From the NCBI RefSeq assembly GCF_005844455.1, contig NZ_SPGF01000003.1, positions 1 through 64,000 of the forward strand: 64,000 nt of DNA, in the 5' to 3' direction. This document shows positions 10,529 through 19,832 of this stretch, one piece after another; within the stretch, counting starts at the first letter, position 1, and each line of letters starts with the position of its first letter. A program made the position numbers and the translations under genes. The notes under the pieces are model-generated. The model searched no databases, was not told the origin of the DNA, and was given only the letters and a program-made list of their open reading frames with translations. Source of the stretch: Streptococcus mitis (GTDB lineage Bacteria; Bacillota; Bacilli; Lactobacillales; Streptococcaceae).

Positions 10529-12832
10529 TTATTGTTGCAATACTTTTCTTGGTTTGGTACCTTCAGCTGGACCGATGACACCTGCCATCTCCAGTTCTTC
10601 CATGAGACGGGTCGCACGGTTAAATCCAACTGACAAACGACGCTGAATCATGGATGCACTGGCTTTCTGCGTCTCGATGACCAAAGCCTTGGCTTCTTCA
10701 AAAAGCGGATCTCCACCAGTTTCACCATCTGAAAATTCTCCGTCATTTTCAGAAACCTCACCTGGATCAAAACTCTCATCGTAGTCCGCGTCTGCCTGAG
10801 CCTTGATGAAGTTTACGATGCGTTCGACATCATCATCCGAGATAAAGGACCCTTGCAAACGAACTGGATGATTTTCATCAATCGGTTTAAAGAGCATGTC
10901 GCCTCGACCAAGCAGTTTTTCTGCTCCATTTTCATCCAAGATCGTACGAGAGTCTGTCCCTGACGAAACTGCAAACGCCACACGAGATGGAACATTGGCC
11001 TTTATCAGACCAGAGATGACATCAACGGATGGACGCTGGGTTGCAAGAATCATGTGGATACCAGCAGCACGCGCCTTCTGTCCAAGACGAATAATGGCAT
11101 CCTCTACTTCCTTGCTAGCCACTATCATGAGGTCAGCCAACTCATCCACAATCACAACAATGAGTGGCAGTGGAATCTGCTTGTACTCAGATTGAGCATT
11201 AAATTCCTCTACCTTGGCATTAAAACCTGCAATGTTACGAACCCCCACCTTAGCAAAGAGTTCATAACGGTTTTCCATCTCATCCACAACCTTTTGCAGG
11301 GCCTTACTGGCCTTGCGTGGATTGGTCACAACTGGAATCAAGAGGTGGGGAATATCATTGTAAACAGACAACTCAACCATCTTGGGGTCAACCATCATAA
11401 ATTTGACTTGGTCTGGTCTCGCCTTCATGAGAATGCTAGCAATAATGCCGTTAACTGCTACTGACTTCCCAGAACCCGTTGAGCCTGCGACGAGCAAGTG
11501 GGGCATTTTAGAAAGGTCAAAAGCTCTTGCAGTGCCATTAACTGCCTTCCCTAAAGGAATTTCCAAGAGATTTTCTGCTTTCGTTTGAGATTGTTCCCAT
11601 AGTTCGCGGAAGGACACGGTGGCAATTTCAGAGTTAGGAACCTCAATTCCGACTAGGGATTTCCCAGGAATTGGTGCTTCAATCCGAACATCCTTGGCAG
11701 CCAAGGCAAGAGCGAGGTCATCTGCTAGATTGGAGATGCGGTTGACCCGTACACCTACTGCTGGTTTAACTTCATACTTGGTCACTGATGGACCAATTTC
11801 AGCCCGTTCAACTGTCACCTTGATACCAAAGCTAGCAAAGGTTTCTTCTAGGATTTTGATATTTTCCCGGACGATTTTCTTCTCTTTAGACTGGTCCTTT
11901 GGTTTATCCGGTGCAAAGAGTTGCAAACTCGGGAGTTTGTATTCAAGGGCTTCCTTGGCTGAAAAATCAACCTGTACATCTTCATCATCAGAGCTATCTT
12001 CCTCTTCAGCGAATTCAAGCTCTGGTTGAGGCAGGATGATTTCTGGTTCCACCCACTCTTCTTCAGGCATAGGTGGAATATCGTGCACAACTTCCTCTGT
12101 CAGAATTTCACCTGTTTCCATATCGACAGGAGGCATATTAAGCAAGACTTTCTCAGCAGCTTCTTTTTCTAATCTAGCCTCTTCCTCAGCCTTTTGGCGA
12201 GCTTTTTCTTCTTGTTTGACAAAGCGTTCCTCTTTTCGACGCTCATGCCCTTCCCACCATTTAGCAAAGCCTCTGCTGAAAAATTCAGCGATATCGTAAA
12301 CAGACCAAGGACTAACTAGGAGAGCACCTGATAAAATCAAAATAGCACCAATAAAGTAAGTACCGATATTTGAAAAGAGAAAGGCTGTTGGCACATAGAG
12401 TCCAACACCAATCAAGCCTCCACCAGCAAAACTGGTCGTTCGAAAACCAGTCAAATCAGTCACAACCTGCGCCATGGTTCCCTTTAGGACCGACTTGTCC
12501 AAACCATATTTCCAAACCAAATAGGCCTCAAAAATTAAAAGCAATCCCGCAAATATAATGAAAAAGCCAGCTAGGAGGCCTTCCTGTTTTCGTATCCACT
12601 TGAAAAAGAAGAGATAGACCAAGAGAGAAAATATTGCCAGATAGGCTAGGCTTCCCACCAGCAAGCGAATTAAATTGTAAAGGGTAATACCTGCAGCCCC
12701 TAATTTAAAAGCTGCGAAAATCAATAAAATCGCGATTCCTAGCGAAATCAACATTCGTTGAATCGCTTCTTTTCTTTCGAGTTCTGCTTTAGACGGTCTC
12801 CGTCTTGTTTTACTTGTATTTTTGTTTGCCAT
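10529..12832 (-). CDS. ftsK: DNA translocase FtsK/SpoIIIE
   Basis: Septum-anchored ATPase that pumps chromosome ends through the closing division septum. The 767-aa protein has several membrane helices in residues 25-180, an acidic/Glu-rich linker (about 195-300), and a RecA-type motor with Walker [12 protein letters not shown] near 450 and a Walker [15 protein letters not shown] winged-helix gamma domain at the C-terminus reads [20 protein letters not shown]. Length and order are normal for streptococci. A TGG TATAAT box ends only 6 nt before the ATG and no ribosome site is visible, so the mRNA is probably leaderless. Confidence 0.97.
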   Translation of the reverse strand: MANKNTSKTRRRPSKAELERKEAIQRMLISLGIAILLIFAAFKLGAAGITLYNLIRLLVGSLAYLAIFSLLVYLFFFKWIRKQEGLLAGFFIIFAGLLLIFEAYLVWKYGLDKSVLKGTMAQVVTDLTGFRTTSFAGGGLIGVGLYVPTAFLFSNIGTYFIGAILILSGALLVSPWSVYDIAEFFSRGFAKWWEGHERRKEERFVKQEEKARQKAEEEARLEKEAAEKVLLNMPPVDMETGEILTEEVVHDIPPMPEEEWVEPEIILPQPELEFAEEEDSSDDEDVQVDFSAKEALEYKLPSLQLFAPDKPKDQSKEKKIVRENIKILEETFASFGIKVTVERAEIGPSVTKYEVKPAVGVRVNRISNLADDLALALAAKDVRIEAPIPGKSLVGIEVPNSEIATVSFRELWEQSQTKAENLLEIPLGKAVNGTARAFDLSKMPHLLVAGSTGSGKSVAVNGIIASILMKARPDQVKFMMVDPKMVELSVYNDIPHLLIPVVTNPRKASKALQKVVDEMENRYELFAKVGVRNIAGFNAKVEEFNAQSEYKQIPLPLIVVIVDELADLMIVASKEVEDAIIRLGQKARAAGIHMILATQRPSVDVISGLIKANVPSRVAFAVSSGTDSRTILDENGAEKLLGRGDMLFKPIDENHPVRLQGSFISDDDVERIVNFIKAQADADYDESFDPGEVSENDGEFSDGETGGDPLFEEAKALVIETQKASASMIQRRLSVGFNRATRLMEELEMAGVIGPAEGTKPRKVLQQ

Positions 12833-12838
12833 TCTTCT

Positions 12839-12844
12839 ATTATA
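12839..12844 (-). promoter_or_regulatory. ftsK extended -10 box; probable leaderless start
   Basis: On the minus strand TGG TATAAT is followed by six bases and the ATG. Transcription normally begins 6-8 nt after the -10, which would put the mRNA 5' end at or next to the start codon. Confidence 0.65.
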
Positions 12845-12872
12845 CCATATTTCACAGGCATTTCGGAAAGAG

Positions 12873-12904
12873 AAAAAGACTGCACCGTACGGTACAATCT
12901 TTTC
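12873..12904 (-). terminator. Terminator of the fru operon
   Basis: After the fruA stop the minus strand forms the stem GATTGTACC / GGTGCAGTC around GTAC, followed by TTTTT. The complementary strand also has a short T run, so it may act both ways. Confidence 0.75.
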
Positions 12905-12917
12905 ATTTTTCTATTTT

Positions 12918-14870
12918 TTATGCTTGAGGTTTGCGTAGGTAACCATAGACCACACCACTTACGATTGCTCCTACCAAGACAGAAACGAGGTAAAGAAGAG
13001 TATTTGAAGTAAGAGCGATCACGAAGATTCCTCCGTGTGGCGCCATGAGTTTGATTCCAGCAAGACCAACGAGTCCGCCTGCTACTGCTGAACCAAGGAT
13101 GAAGCTTGGGATCGCACGAACTGGGTCAGCGGCACCAAATGGAATCGCTCCCTCAGTGATAAATGACAAACCCATGATGATGTTTGTCAAACCAGAGTTG
13201 CGTTCTTCTTTAGTAAATTTATCTTTGAAAAGAAGCGTTGCGACAAAAATTGCAAGTGGTGGCACCATTCCTCCAGCCATAACTGCTGCCATGGCTACAG
13301 AACCACCTGAAGAAACAGTTGCTGCAAGCGTACCTGTACCAAAGACATAAGCTGCTTTATTGACTGGTCCACCCATATCGACAGCCATCATTCCTCCAAG
13401 GACGATACCAAGAAGGACAGCTGAACCGCCTCCAAGACCGCCTAGAAAGTCATTCATAGCAGTGTTGATTGCTGCCATTGGGATGTTAACAGCTAGCATG
13501 ACAAATCCTGTCAAGATTGTTCCTAGAAGTGGCAAGAGAAGGATTGATTTAGCACCTTCAAGTGAATGAGGAACTTTAACGTATTTCTTGATGGCAAGAA
13601 CTAAAGCACCTGCGATAAATCCACCAACAAGGGCACCTAGGAAACCAGATGAGACACCTGCAAGAGTTGACGTTGCTTCACCACCTGCTGCATAAGGGAT
13701 TTTACCAAAGGCAAAACCTTCTTTGGCAATAGCACCAGCCACGAAACCTGCTACCAAACCTGGTTTTTCAGCAATAGAATAGGCAACATAACCTGCAAAT
13801 ACTGGAAGCATCAAACCAAAGGCAGCTCCACCAATTTTCATGAACATAGATGCTAGTTCATTGTAGGAACCAAGATTACCAAGGCTATCATTTGGCACAC
13901 CCATAGCACCATCAATCAAGAAAGCAAGGGCAATCATGATACCCCCACCAATAACGAATGGCAACATTTGAGATACACCACTCATCAAGTGTTTGTAGAA
14001 GGCCCCACCAAGGCTTTGTTTTTCGTTGCTTGCTGTTGCAGCTTTTGCTCCATGAGCAGCATGGTAGACTTCAGCATCTCCTGAAAGAGCCAAGTTGATC
14101 AACTCTTCTGTCTTACGGATTCCGTCAGCAACCGGACGATTGATCAATGGTTTGCCATCGAAGCGATCCATTTCAACGGCCTTGTCTGCTGCGATGATAA
14201 CAGCTTTAGCCTTGCGGATATCTTCTGCAGTTAGTTGATTTCCAACACCGCTAGCACCATTAGTTTCAACCTTGATAACAACACCCATTTCAGCAGCCAC
14301 TTTTTGAAGGGCTTCTTGGGCCATGTAAGTGTGGGCAATACCTGTTGTACAAGCTGTAACAGCTACGATAAAGTCACCAGATTCATTGGCAGGTGCTTGA
14401 ACAGGCTCCTCAGTTTTTTCTGAAGCTTGGTCAAAGAGTTCGATGACTTGGTCAGCTGATTGCGCTTGACGGAGTTTGTCTGCAAATCCATCTTTCATCA
14501 AGTATTGAGACAATTCTGCTAAGGCTGCCAAGTGGGTATCATTAGCACCTTCTGGAGCCGCAATCATAAAGAAGAGGTCAGTTGCTTGCCCATCCAAGCT
14601 TTCGTAGTCAACACCCTTGTTTGACTTGGCAAAGAGAACAGTCGCTTCTTTGACAGCAGAGTTCTTACTGTGAGGCATAGCAATTCCGTCACCCAAACCT
14701 GTAGAAGTCAAGGATTCACGCGCCAAAATTCCTTCTTTAAAGGTTTCAAAATCTGTCACGTATCCGTGTTCAACCAAGCTACGAATCATTTCTTCAATAG
14801 CTGCTGTTTTTTCAGTTGCTTGTAAATCGAGCAACATGACATCTTTTCTCAATAGGTCTTGAATTTTCAT
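12918..14870 (-). CDS. fruA: PTS fructose-specific EIIABC
   Basis: Takes up and phosphorylates fructose to fructose 1-phosphate at the membrane. The 650-aa protein has an EIIA domain at the N-terminus (about 1-150, active His in GIAMPHSKNSAV), EIIB (about 167-270, active Cys in VTACTTGIAHTYMAQEAL) and EIIC with repeated hydrophobic helices from about 300 to the end. It overlaps fruK by 4 nt (ATGA), so translation is coupled. It is the last gene of fruR-fruK-fruA and is followed by the terminator at 12873-12904. Confidence 0.97.
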   Translation of the reverse strand: MKIQDLLRKDVMLLDLQATEKTAAIEEMIRSLVEHGYVTDFETFKEGILARESLTSTGLGDGIAMPHSKNSAVKEATVLFAKSNKGVDYESLDGQATDLFFMIAAPEGANDTHLAALAELSQYLMKDGFADKLRQAQSADQVIELFDQASEKTEEPVQAPANESGDFIVAVTACTTGIAHTYMAQEALQKVAAEMGVVIKVETNGASGVGNQLTAEDIRKAKAVIIAADKAVEMDRFDGKPLINRPVADGIRKTEELINLALSGDAEVYHAAHGAKAATASNEKQSLGGAFYKHLMSGVSQMLPFVIGGGIMIALAFLIDGAMGVPNDSLGNLGSYNELASMFMKIGGAAFGLMLPVFAGYVAYSIAEKPGLVAGFVAGAIAKEGFAFGKIPYAAGGEATSTLAGVSSGFLGALVGGFIAGALVLAIKKYVKVPHSLEGAKSILLLPLLGTILTGFVMLAVNIPMAAINTAMNDFLGGLGGGSAVLLGIVLGGMMAVDMGGPVNKAAYVFGTGTLAATVSSGGSVAMAAVMAGGMVPPLAIFVATLLFKDKFTKEERNSGLTNIIMGLSFITEGAIPFGAADPVRAIPSFILGSAVAGGLVGLAGIKLMAPHGGIFVIALTSNTLLYLVSVLVGAIVSGVVYGYLRKPQA

Positions 14871-15778
14871 CGTTTTTCTACCTCAACTTTTTCATAAGTT
14901 TCTTTTATAAATGCTGCAGTTGCCAAGTCATCAGAGAAAGTAGTTGCTGTCCCACAAGCCACTCCCCATTTGAAGGCCTCTACTGCGTCTTTTGATTTGA
15001 CAAATTCACCTGTAAATCCAGCGACCATAGAATCACCAGCCCCAACTGAATTTTTAACTGTCCCTTTGATTGGTTTAGCAAAATATGATCCCTCAGATGT
15101 TACCAGAAGGGCACCATCCCCAGCCATAGAGATAATGACGTTTTGAGCACCTTTAGCCAGTAACTCACGAGCATAGTTCTCGATTTCATCTAAACTTTCG
15201 AGTTTCACTCCAAAGATAGCTCCAAGTTCATGATTGTTTGGTTTAACCAAGAGCGGTTGGTATTCCAAACTATCAATCAAGGTCTGTCCTTCAAAGTCAC
15301 AAACGACTTGCGCACCCGTCTGACGCGTCAAGGCAATCAAATCTTTATAGATAACATTGCCTAGATTTTTAGCACTTGAACCAGCAAATACAACTGTATC
15401 ATCTGCTGTCAGACTAGATAAAATAGCTTTCAATTCTTCTAACTGGGCTGGTTCGACATTTGGACCCGTTCCGTTGATTTCTGTCTCTTGGTCTGCTTTG
15501 ATTTTAACATTGATGCGAGTATCTTCTGCTACTTGGACAAAACGTGTCTCGATTGCTTCATCAGCCAAAGTATCTGTGATAAATTTACCAGTAAAGCCAC
15601 CGATAAATCCAGTCGCTGTATTTGGAATATCTAAGCGCTTCAAGACACGACTGACATTGATTCCTTTCCCACCAGCAAACTTATCATCACTGTCCATACG
15701 ATTGACACTACCGACTTGGACTTGGTCCAGACGGACAATATAGTCAATGGATGGATTGAGTGTGACTGTATAAATCAT
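14867..15778 (-). CDS. fruK: 1-phosphofructokinase
   Basis: Phosphorylates the fructose 1-phosphate made by FruA to fructose 1,6-bisphosphate. The 303-aa PfkB-family sugar kinase has the N-terminal GGKGINVSRVLKRL signature and the C-terminal NSVGAGDSMVAGF signature with the catalytic Asp. Four-nucleotide overlaps with fruR upstream and fruA downstream show a tightly coupled operon. The operon context supports a fructose role over the related tagatose-6-phosphate kinase. Confidence 0.95.
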   Translation of the reverse strand: MIYTVTLNPSIDYIVRLDQVQVGSVNRMDSDDKFAGGKGINVSRVLKRLDIPNTATGFIGGFTGKFITDTLADEAIETRFVQVAEDTRINVKIKADQETEINGTGPNVEPAQLEELKAILSSLTADDTVVFAGSSAKNLGNVIYKDLIALTRQTGAQVVCDFEGQTLIDSLEYQPLLVKPNNHELGAIFGVKLESLDEIENYARELLAKGAQNVIISMAGDGALLVTSEGSYFAKPIKGTVKNSVGAGDSMVAGFTGEFVKSKDAVEAFKWGVACGTATTFSDDLATAAFIKETYEKVEVEKR

Positions 15779-16515
15779 ACTTCTATTACCTCCGTTTTCT
15801 CCTTAATAACCTGCAAGAGCTCATGCCCTTGACTTGTGATAACAATAGCGCGTTTGAGTGGTGCTACCTTAGCAAAGCAAGTTTGTCCAATTTTAGACGA
15901 ATCCACCAAGACGTAGGTTTGTTTGGCATTCTCTAAAATAGCACGCTTCACAGCCCCCTCCTCCATATCAGGAGTCGTATAATAGCCATCGTCCACACCA
16001 TTCATCCCGATAAAGGCACGGTCAAAGTGCAATTGGTTAATCTGGTTAAGAGCAACGCCCCCGATGCTAGCATCTGTCGCCATCTTAACACTTCCTCCAA
16101 CCATGACAGTTGGAATCTGCTTTTCAACCAACTGAGCAGCATGGTGAATCGAGTTGGTCACAACTGTAACATTCTTATTGACCAATTCATGAATCAAAAA
16201 AGCAGTTGTTGTTCCAGCATCGATAAAGATGACATCTTGTTCCTTGATGAGAGAGGCTGCTTTCTGAGCAAGTAGCTTTTTCTCTTGAAGGTTTTTGACA
16301 GATTTTTCTTGAATGGTTTCTTCTTCCTGCAAGGAATGGGGCAATTCTGCTCCACCATGCACGCGACGAAGCTTGTTTTCCGCTTCCAACTCATCCAAGT
16401 CTCTTCGAACCGTTGATTCTGAGGTCTCTAGCAAACTAACTAATTTCTCTAGAGAAACTACATGATGTTGATTTAACTCCTCTAAAATCAGTTGCTTCCG
16501 CTCTGTTTTTAACAC
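15775..16515 (-). CDS. fruR: DeoR-family transcriptional regulator of the fru operon
   Basis: 246 aa. It has an N-terminal HTH (LVSLLETSESTVRRDLDELE, residues 24-43) and a C-terminal sugar-phosphate sensor domain (DAGTTTAFLIHEL, GGVALNQ). It probably represses fruRKA until fructose 1-phosphate binds; that is family knowledge. The start is GTG with a strong AGGAGGTGA site 4 nt away. A perfect cre box sits just upstream. It is first in the operon. Confidence 0.93.
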   Translation of the reverse strand: MLKTERKQLILEELNQHHVVSLEKLVSLLETSESTVRRDLDELEAENKLRRVHGGAELPHSLQEEETIQEKSVKNLQEKKLLAQKAASLIKEQDVIFIDAGTTTAFLIHELVNKNVTVVTNSIHHAAQLVEKQIPTVMVGGSVKMATDASIGGVALNQINQLHFDRAFIGMNGVDDGYYTTPDMEEGAVKRAILENAKQTYVLVDSSKIGQTCFAKVAPLKRAIVITSQGHELLQVIKEKTEVIEV

Positions 16516-16527
16516 TGAATCACCTCC

Positions 16528-16541
16528 TGTTATCGTTTACA
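16528..16541 (-). promoter_or_regulatory. cre site (CcpA) in the fru leader
   Basis: The minus strand reads TGTAAACGATAACA, matching all 14 positions of TGWAANCGNTNWCA. It lies between the -10 and the fruR ribosome site, a roadblock/repression position for CcpA. Confidence 0.85.
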
Positions 16542-16547
16542 CTATTC

Positions 16548-16575
16548 ATTCTATCACACTTTCTTTTAAAGTCAA
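16548..16575 (-). promoter_or_regulatory. fruRKA promoter
   Basis: Minus strand: -35 TTGACT (16570-16575), 16-nt spacer, TGA then -10 TAGAAT (16548-16553). Just upstream, at about 16580-16616, two similar AT-rich blocks ending TATCATTTT (one TTTTATCATTTT, one TTCTATCATTTT) could be FruR operators; that is inference. Confidence 0.7.
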
Positions 16576-16632
16576 GCATTTTTTATCATTTTCTTTCAAA
16601 TTCTATCATTTTTCTTATTTTCAGAATTTTTA

Positions 16633-16661
16633 TTGCAAGATAAGAGCCTTTATGGTAGACT
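16633..16661 (+). promoter_or_regulatory. tRNA-Ser promoter
   Basis: -35 TTGCAA, 17-nt spacer, -10 TAGACT preceded by TGG, ending 15 nt before the tRNA. Confidence 0.6.
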
Positions 16662-16676
16662 ATTTGAGTAAGTATT

Positions 16677-16764
16677 GGAAGATTACTCAAGAGGCTTAAG
16701 AGGCCGTGTTGGAAACGCGGTAGGCGTGTAACAGCGTGCGTGGGTTCGAATCCCATGTCTTCCG
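16677..16764 (+). tRNA. tRNA-Ser (GGA)
   Basis: 88-nt tRNA with a long variable arm, as in serine tRNAs. The acceptor stem is GGAAGAT / GTCTTCC with discriminator G. The anticodon stem CCGTG / CGCGG encloses TTGGAAA (anticodon GGA). The T loop is GTTCGAATC. CCA is not encoded. Confidence 0.95.
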
Positions 16765-16772
16765 TTTATTTT

Positions 16773-16809
16773 AAAAAAGATACCCAAGAAATCTTGGGTA
16801 TCTTTTTTC
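16773..16809. terminator. Bidirectional terminator between tRNA-Ser and mntH
   Basis: Symmetric hairpin GATACCCAAGA / TCTTGGGTATC with A tract on one side and T tract on the other. It serves tRNA-Ser on plus and mntH on minus. Confidence 0.85.
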
Positions 16810-16842
16810 TTATATGCTTGTTTTATAACTCGGGTGAATTTC

Positions 16843-18177
16843 TTAGAAAATATCAAATAACAATTTCACATTGAGAATTGTTAAGATAATGGAAACAATA
16901 TAACCAAGGATGGTATTCCATTTAGCATTGGTAAATTCGCCCATCAGTGATTTCTTAGAAGTTAAATAAATCAAAGGGAAGATTGAAAACGGAAGAGCGA
17001 TTGAAAGAAAGACCTGTGAATAGACCAATAACTGATCCAAGGTTTTTTCCTGATGACCAAACAGAACTGCAACTATCATGACAGGTAGCAAGGCAAAGAG
17101 GCGAGTCGCCAAACGAATGAACCATTGAGGCAATCTCATATGCAAGAAACCTTCCATAACGATTTGTCCAGTCAAGGTACCCGTAATTGTCGAATTTTGA
17201 CCACTGGCTAATAAAGCCAAGGCAAACAAGGTTGATAAGGTCGAGCTAGCTATAGCTCCTGCAATAGTAGAATCCTGCAAGGCATTATACATTTGAGAGA
17301 AGGCAGAAATCTCAGATGCATGGCCGAAAAAGAGAGCCGCCCCGAGAATTAATAGAAGGGAGTTAACCACAAAGGCCAAGGATAATTGGAGATTTGAATC
17401 CCAGGTCATAAAGCGCACGGCTTTTCGAACATCATTCTTGTCCTTGTGATTGATTTTCCGAGTTTGTGACAAGGAAGAATGCAAATAGAGGTTATGGGGC
17501 ATAACCGTTGCTCCCACGATCCCTAGTGCCAAGGTTAATTGACTTTCATGCCCTGGCAAGGGACTTTCAAATAAGGTTGCATTCGGTAGATAACCCTCAA
17601 CGATTCCTTGGAAGCTTGGATGTGACAAAGCTACCAGATAGGTAAAAATTGCTAGAATGGTTAAAATCAGTGTTGTCACAATAGCTTCAATCTTCTTAAA
17701 GCCAAATTTCATCAGAAGCAATAAGAGAAAAACATCCAACACGGTCAAGAGAATTGCTATCATAATCGGAATCTTAAAGAGAAGATTGAGAGCAATCGCT
17801 GAACCTAGAACTTCTGCCAGATCTGTCGCCATCAAGGCTAATTCTAAAATCACCCATAGACTATAACGAAGCCATTTAGGTGAATGATGAGCCGTTGCTT
17901 GAGCCAGGTCCATCTGGGTTACAATACCAAGCTTTCCTGCCATCTGCTGAAGTTGCATGGCAATGAGAGATGAAATCAAGATAACAAACAAGAGACTATA
18001 CTTATAGGAAGCACCACCGACTACACTGGTAATCCAGTTTCCTGGATCCATATAACCAACTGCGACAAGAGCACCCGGACCTAAAAAGGCATTTAAATTT
18101 TGCCAGAAATGATTGTTATTTGGAGTATCGATAGATTGATTAATCTCAGAGAGTGACACTTTTTTATGAGAAGACAT
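16843..18177 (-). CDS. mntH: Nramp-family Mn(II)/Fe(II) transporter
   Basis: Proton-coupled divalent-metal importer in the cytoplasmic membrane. The 444-aa protein is hydrophobic throughout, with about 11 helices. The metal-site motif DPGN lies in helix 1 (VAVGYMDPGNWITSV) and the helix-6 motif MPHN is in GATVMPHNLYLHSS; both are hallmarks of Nramp/MntH. A ribosome site AGAGGTAAG precedes the ATG. The upstream region has a duplicated promoter with three copies of the palindrome TTAAGGCACCTTAA, which suggests control by a metal-sensing DtxR/MntR-type repressor. Confidence 0.95.
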   Translation of the reverse strand: MSSHKKVSLSEINQSIDTPNNNHFWQNLNAFLGPGALVAVGYMDPGNWITSVVGGASYKYSLLFVILISSLIAMQLQQMAGKLGIVTQMDLAQATAHHSPKWLRYSLWVILELALMATDLAEVLGSAIALNLLFKIPIMIAILLTVLDVFLLLLLMKFGFKKIEAIVTTLILTILAIFTYLVALSHPSFQGIVEGYLPNATLFESPLPGHESQLTLALGIVGATVMPHNLYLHSSLSQTRKINHKDKNDVRKAVRFMTWDSNLQLSLAFVVNSLLLILGAALFFGHASEISAFSQMYNALQDSTIAGAIASSTLSTLFALALLASGQNSTITGTLTGQIVMEGFLHMRLPQWFIRLATRLFALLPVMIVAVLFGHQEKTLDQLLVYSQVFLSIALPFSIFPLIYLTSKKSLMGEFTNAKWNTILGYIVSIILTILNVKLLFDIF

Positions 18178-18257
18178 AGATACTTACCTCTTTCTAAACC
18201 TACTTTTTCATTATTTTCTATTAGAGAAAAATAAGATTGACTTTAAACTATTAAAAC

Positions 18258-18408
18258 AATGAAAACTATATGAAAAACATTTAGTTTTTTCATTATTTTT
18301 CTTAAGGCACCTTAATATTTTTCTTAAGGCACCTTAATTATAACACAAAAATGAAAACTATATGAAAAACATTTAGTTTTTTCATTATTTTTCTTAAGGC
18401 ACCTTAAT
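18258..18408 (-). promoter_or_regulatory. Duplicated mntH promoter/operator region with three palindromes
   Basis: A block of about 59 bp (18258-18316) recurs nearly unchanged at 18350-18408, a 92-bp period. The perfect palindrome TTAAGGCACCTTAA occurs at 18302-18315, 18324-18337 and 18394-18407. On the minus strand TTATAAT directly abuts two of them (18338-18344 and 18408-18414), so there are two potential -10 boxes, each with its own operator. This is directly visible. The identity of the repressor is inference. Confidence 0.75.
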
Positions 18409-18464
18409 TATAACAGAAAATATGATAAAAACTTAAGAAAATTCAGGACTTGATTTAATATTTA

Positions 18465-18494
18465 GGATACAACAAAATGTTGTATTCTTTTTTT
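18465..18494 (+). terminator. Orphan terminator-like hairpin
   Basis: Stem GGATACAACA / TGTTGTATTC followed by eight T on the plus strand. No gene on plus lies upstream, so its transcript is unknown. Confidence 0.45.
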
Positions 18495-18703
18495 GCAAAA
18501 GAATACCAAAGAATAAAATAAAAAACGTTGTAAAACACCTGATATTATGCGTTTTTTGATTTTAAAGACTTTTTGCTTGATCCTTTTCACCCTGTTTAAC
18601 CGCCATTGATTTTAACTCATTACCCACATCTCAAAAAAGATTTAAAATTGTCTTAATCTCCTTTATTGTGCCGCTTTTGGAGTTTTTTTGGTATAAACTT
18701 CTA

Positions 18704-18787
18704 CGCGCATCCTATGAAGCAAGACAGACTCATAGCTTCATACATAATAGAACGAGTATCTCCATCTGTAGAGATACTCGTTTTTTG
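18704..18787 (+). ncRNA. Candidate small RNA (promoter, hairpin, terminator)
   Basis: An extended -10 (TGG TATAAA, 18689-18697) is followed by a perfect 8-bp hairpin TATGAAGC / GCTTCATA (18713-18742). A 10-bp terminator stem CGAGTATCTC / GAGATACTCG with TTTTTT follows (18753-18786). No ORF with a ribosome site lies between. The -35 is weak (TTGTGC with a long spacer). It would be an RNA of about 84 nt between mntH and pdxT. Confidence 0.4.
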
Positions 18788-18831
18788 CTATTTTCGAAGT
18801 GATCTTTTTGACCAGTCCTATACATCATTTT

Positions 18832-19030
18832 TATACTCAACGAAAATCAAAGAGCAAACTAGGAAGCTAACCGCAGGTTGCTCAAAGTACAGCTTTGAGG
18901 TTATAAATAAGACTGACGAAGTCAGCTCAAAACACAGTTTTGAGGTTGTGGATAGAACTGACGAAGTCAGTAACCATACCTACGGCAAGGTGAAGCTGAC
19001 GTGGTTTGAAGAGATTTTCTAAGAGTATTA
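18832..19030 (-). repeat. BOX element, A-B-B-C
   Basis: Inverted relative to the first BOX: boxC at the left (TATACTCAACGAAAATCAAA), two boxB units each containing the GACTGACGAAGTCAG-type hairpin, and boxA at the right (TACGGCAAGGTGAAGCTGAC). The ORF that spans it is a by-product of the repeat. The 215 bp from 19030 to 19244 show nothing recognisable. Confidence 0.9.
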
Positions 19031-19244
19031 AGGAGTATAGAATAGTATTTTAACTCCATCCTCTAAAGTGCTTTCAATAAAAGATACTTGAACACTATAT
19101 TCAGCATATAAGCTTTATGCCCTAAGTCAAAACAATCATTCTTTTCTAATTTATCGTAAATAAATCTAAAATCACAGAATACTGTCAGATGACTTAAAAA
19201 ATGATTCTTTGGAAAAAGCGAATCAAAACTTGATTTATCACTTT

Positions 19245-19832
19245 TTATTCCACTATCTTCTCGTTACACATATTAATAAAATACTGATGTAAGCGCACAT
19301 CATCAGTCAATTCTGGATGAAAAGAAGTTACCAGCATATTTTTTTCTTGAGCTGCAACGATTTGATTATCAACTCTTGCTAGAATTTCTACATCTTCTCC
19401 AACACTGCTGATAATTGGACCACGGATAAAGGTCATTGGAATCTGACCGACTCCCTTACATTCTGCTTCCGTGTAGAAACTTCCTAATTGGCGCCCATAG
19501 GCATTGCGCTCGACCACCATATCCATAGTTCCTAGATGACTCTCTTCCTGAGAAGTAATTTCCTTAGCCAGCAAAATCAAACCTGCACAGGTTCCAAAGG
19601 CTGGTAAACCAGATAGAATGGCTTCTCGAATGGGAAGCAGCATGTTTTGGTCTCGTAAGAGCTTGCCCATGGTTGTAGACTCCCCACCAGGCAAAATCAA
19701 ACCGGATAAGTCACTCTGATGTTGCTGAAAATCCTCTAAATTTCTGATTTCAACACTCTCGACACCTAATTGATCCAACACTTTTGCATGTTCTGCAAAG
19801 GCACCTTGCAAGGCCAATATTCCAATTTTCAT
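19245..19832 (-). CDS. pdxT: Pyridoxal 5'-phosphate synthase glutaminase subunit PdxT
   Basis: Hydrolyses glutamine and feeds ammonia to PdxS for vitamin B6 synthesis. The 195-aa class I-type glutaminase has [10 protein letters not shown], the nucleophile Cys in [11 protein letters not shown] (near residue 80) and the His-Glu of the triad in SFHPELTDD (near residue 170). It begins one base after the pdxS stop, so the pair is translated together. All catalytic residues are present. Confidence 0.97.
   Translation of the reverse strand: MKIGILALQGAFAEHAKVLDQLGVESVEIRNLEDFQQHQSDLSGLILPGGESTTMGKLLRDQNMLLPIREAILSGLPAFGTCAGLILLAKEITSQEESHLGTMDMVVERNAYGRQLGSFYTEAECKGVGQIPMTFIRGPIISSVGEDVEILARVDNQIVAAQEKNMLVTSFHPELTDDVRLHQYFINMCNEKIVE

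Noticed and set aside
13045-13569. Plus-strand ORFs opposite fruA (and similar ones opposite ftsK, pyk and ffh)
   Set aside because: Shadows of strongly coded genes: low-complexity Pro/Ser/Arg peptides without start signals or neighbours.
18640-18662. CiaR-type box (TTTAAG-N5-TTTAAG) upstream of the candidate sRNA at 18704
   Set aside because: TTTAAAATTGTCTTAAT deviates at several positions and lies too far from the -10 to match known csRNA promoters.
18666-19022. 118-codon ORF on the plus strand
   Set aside because: It reads through the candidate sRNA and the BOX element. The peptide repeats (TDEVSSKHSFEVVDRTDEVS) are translated boxB units.
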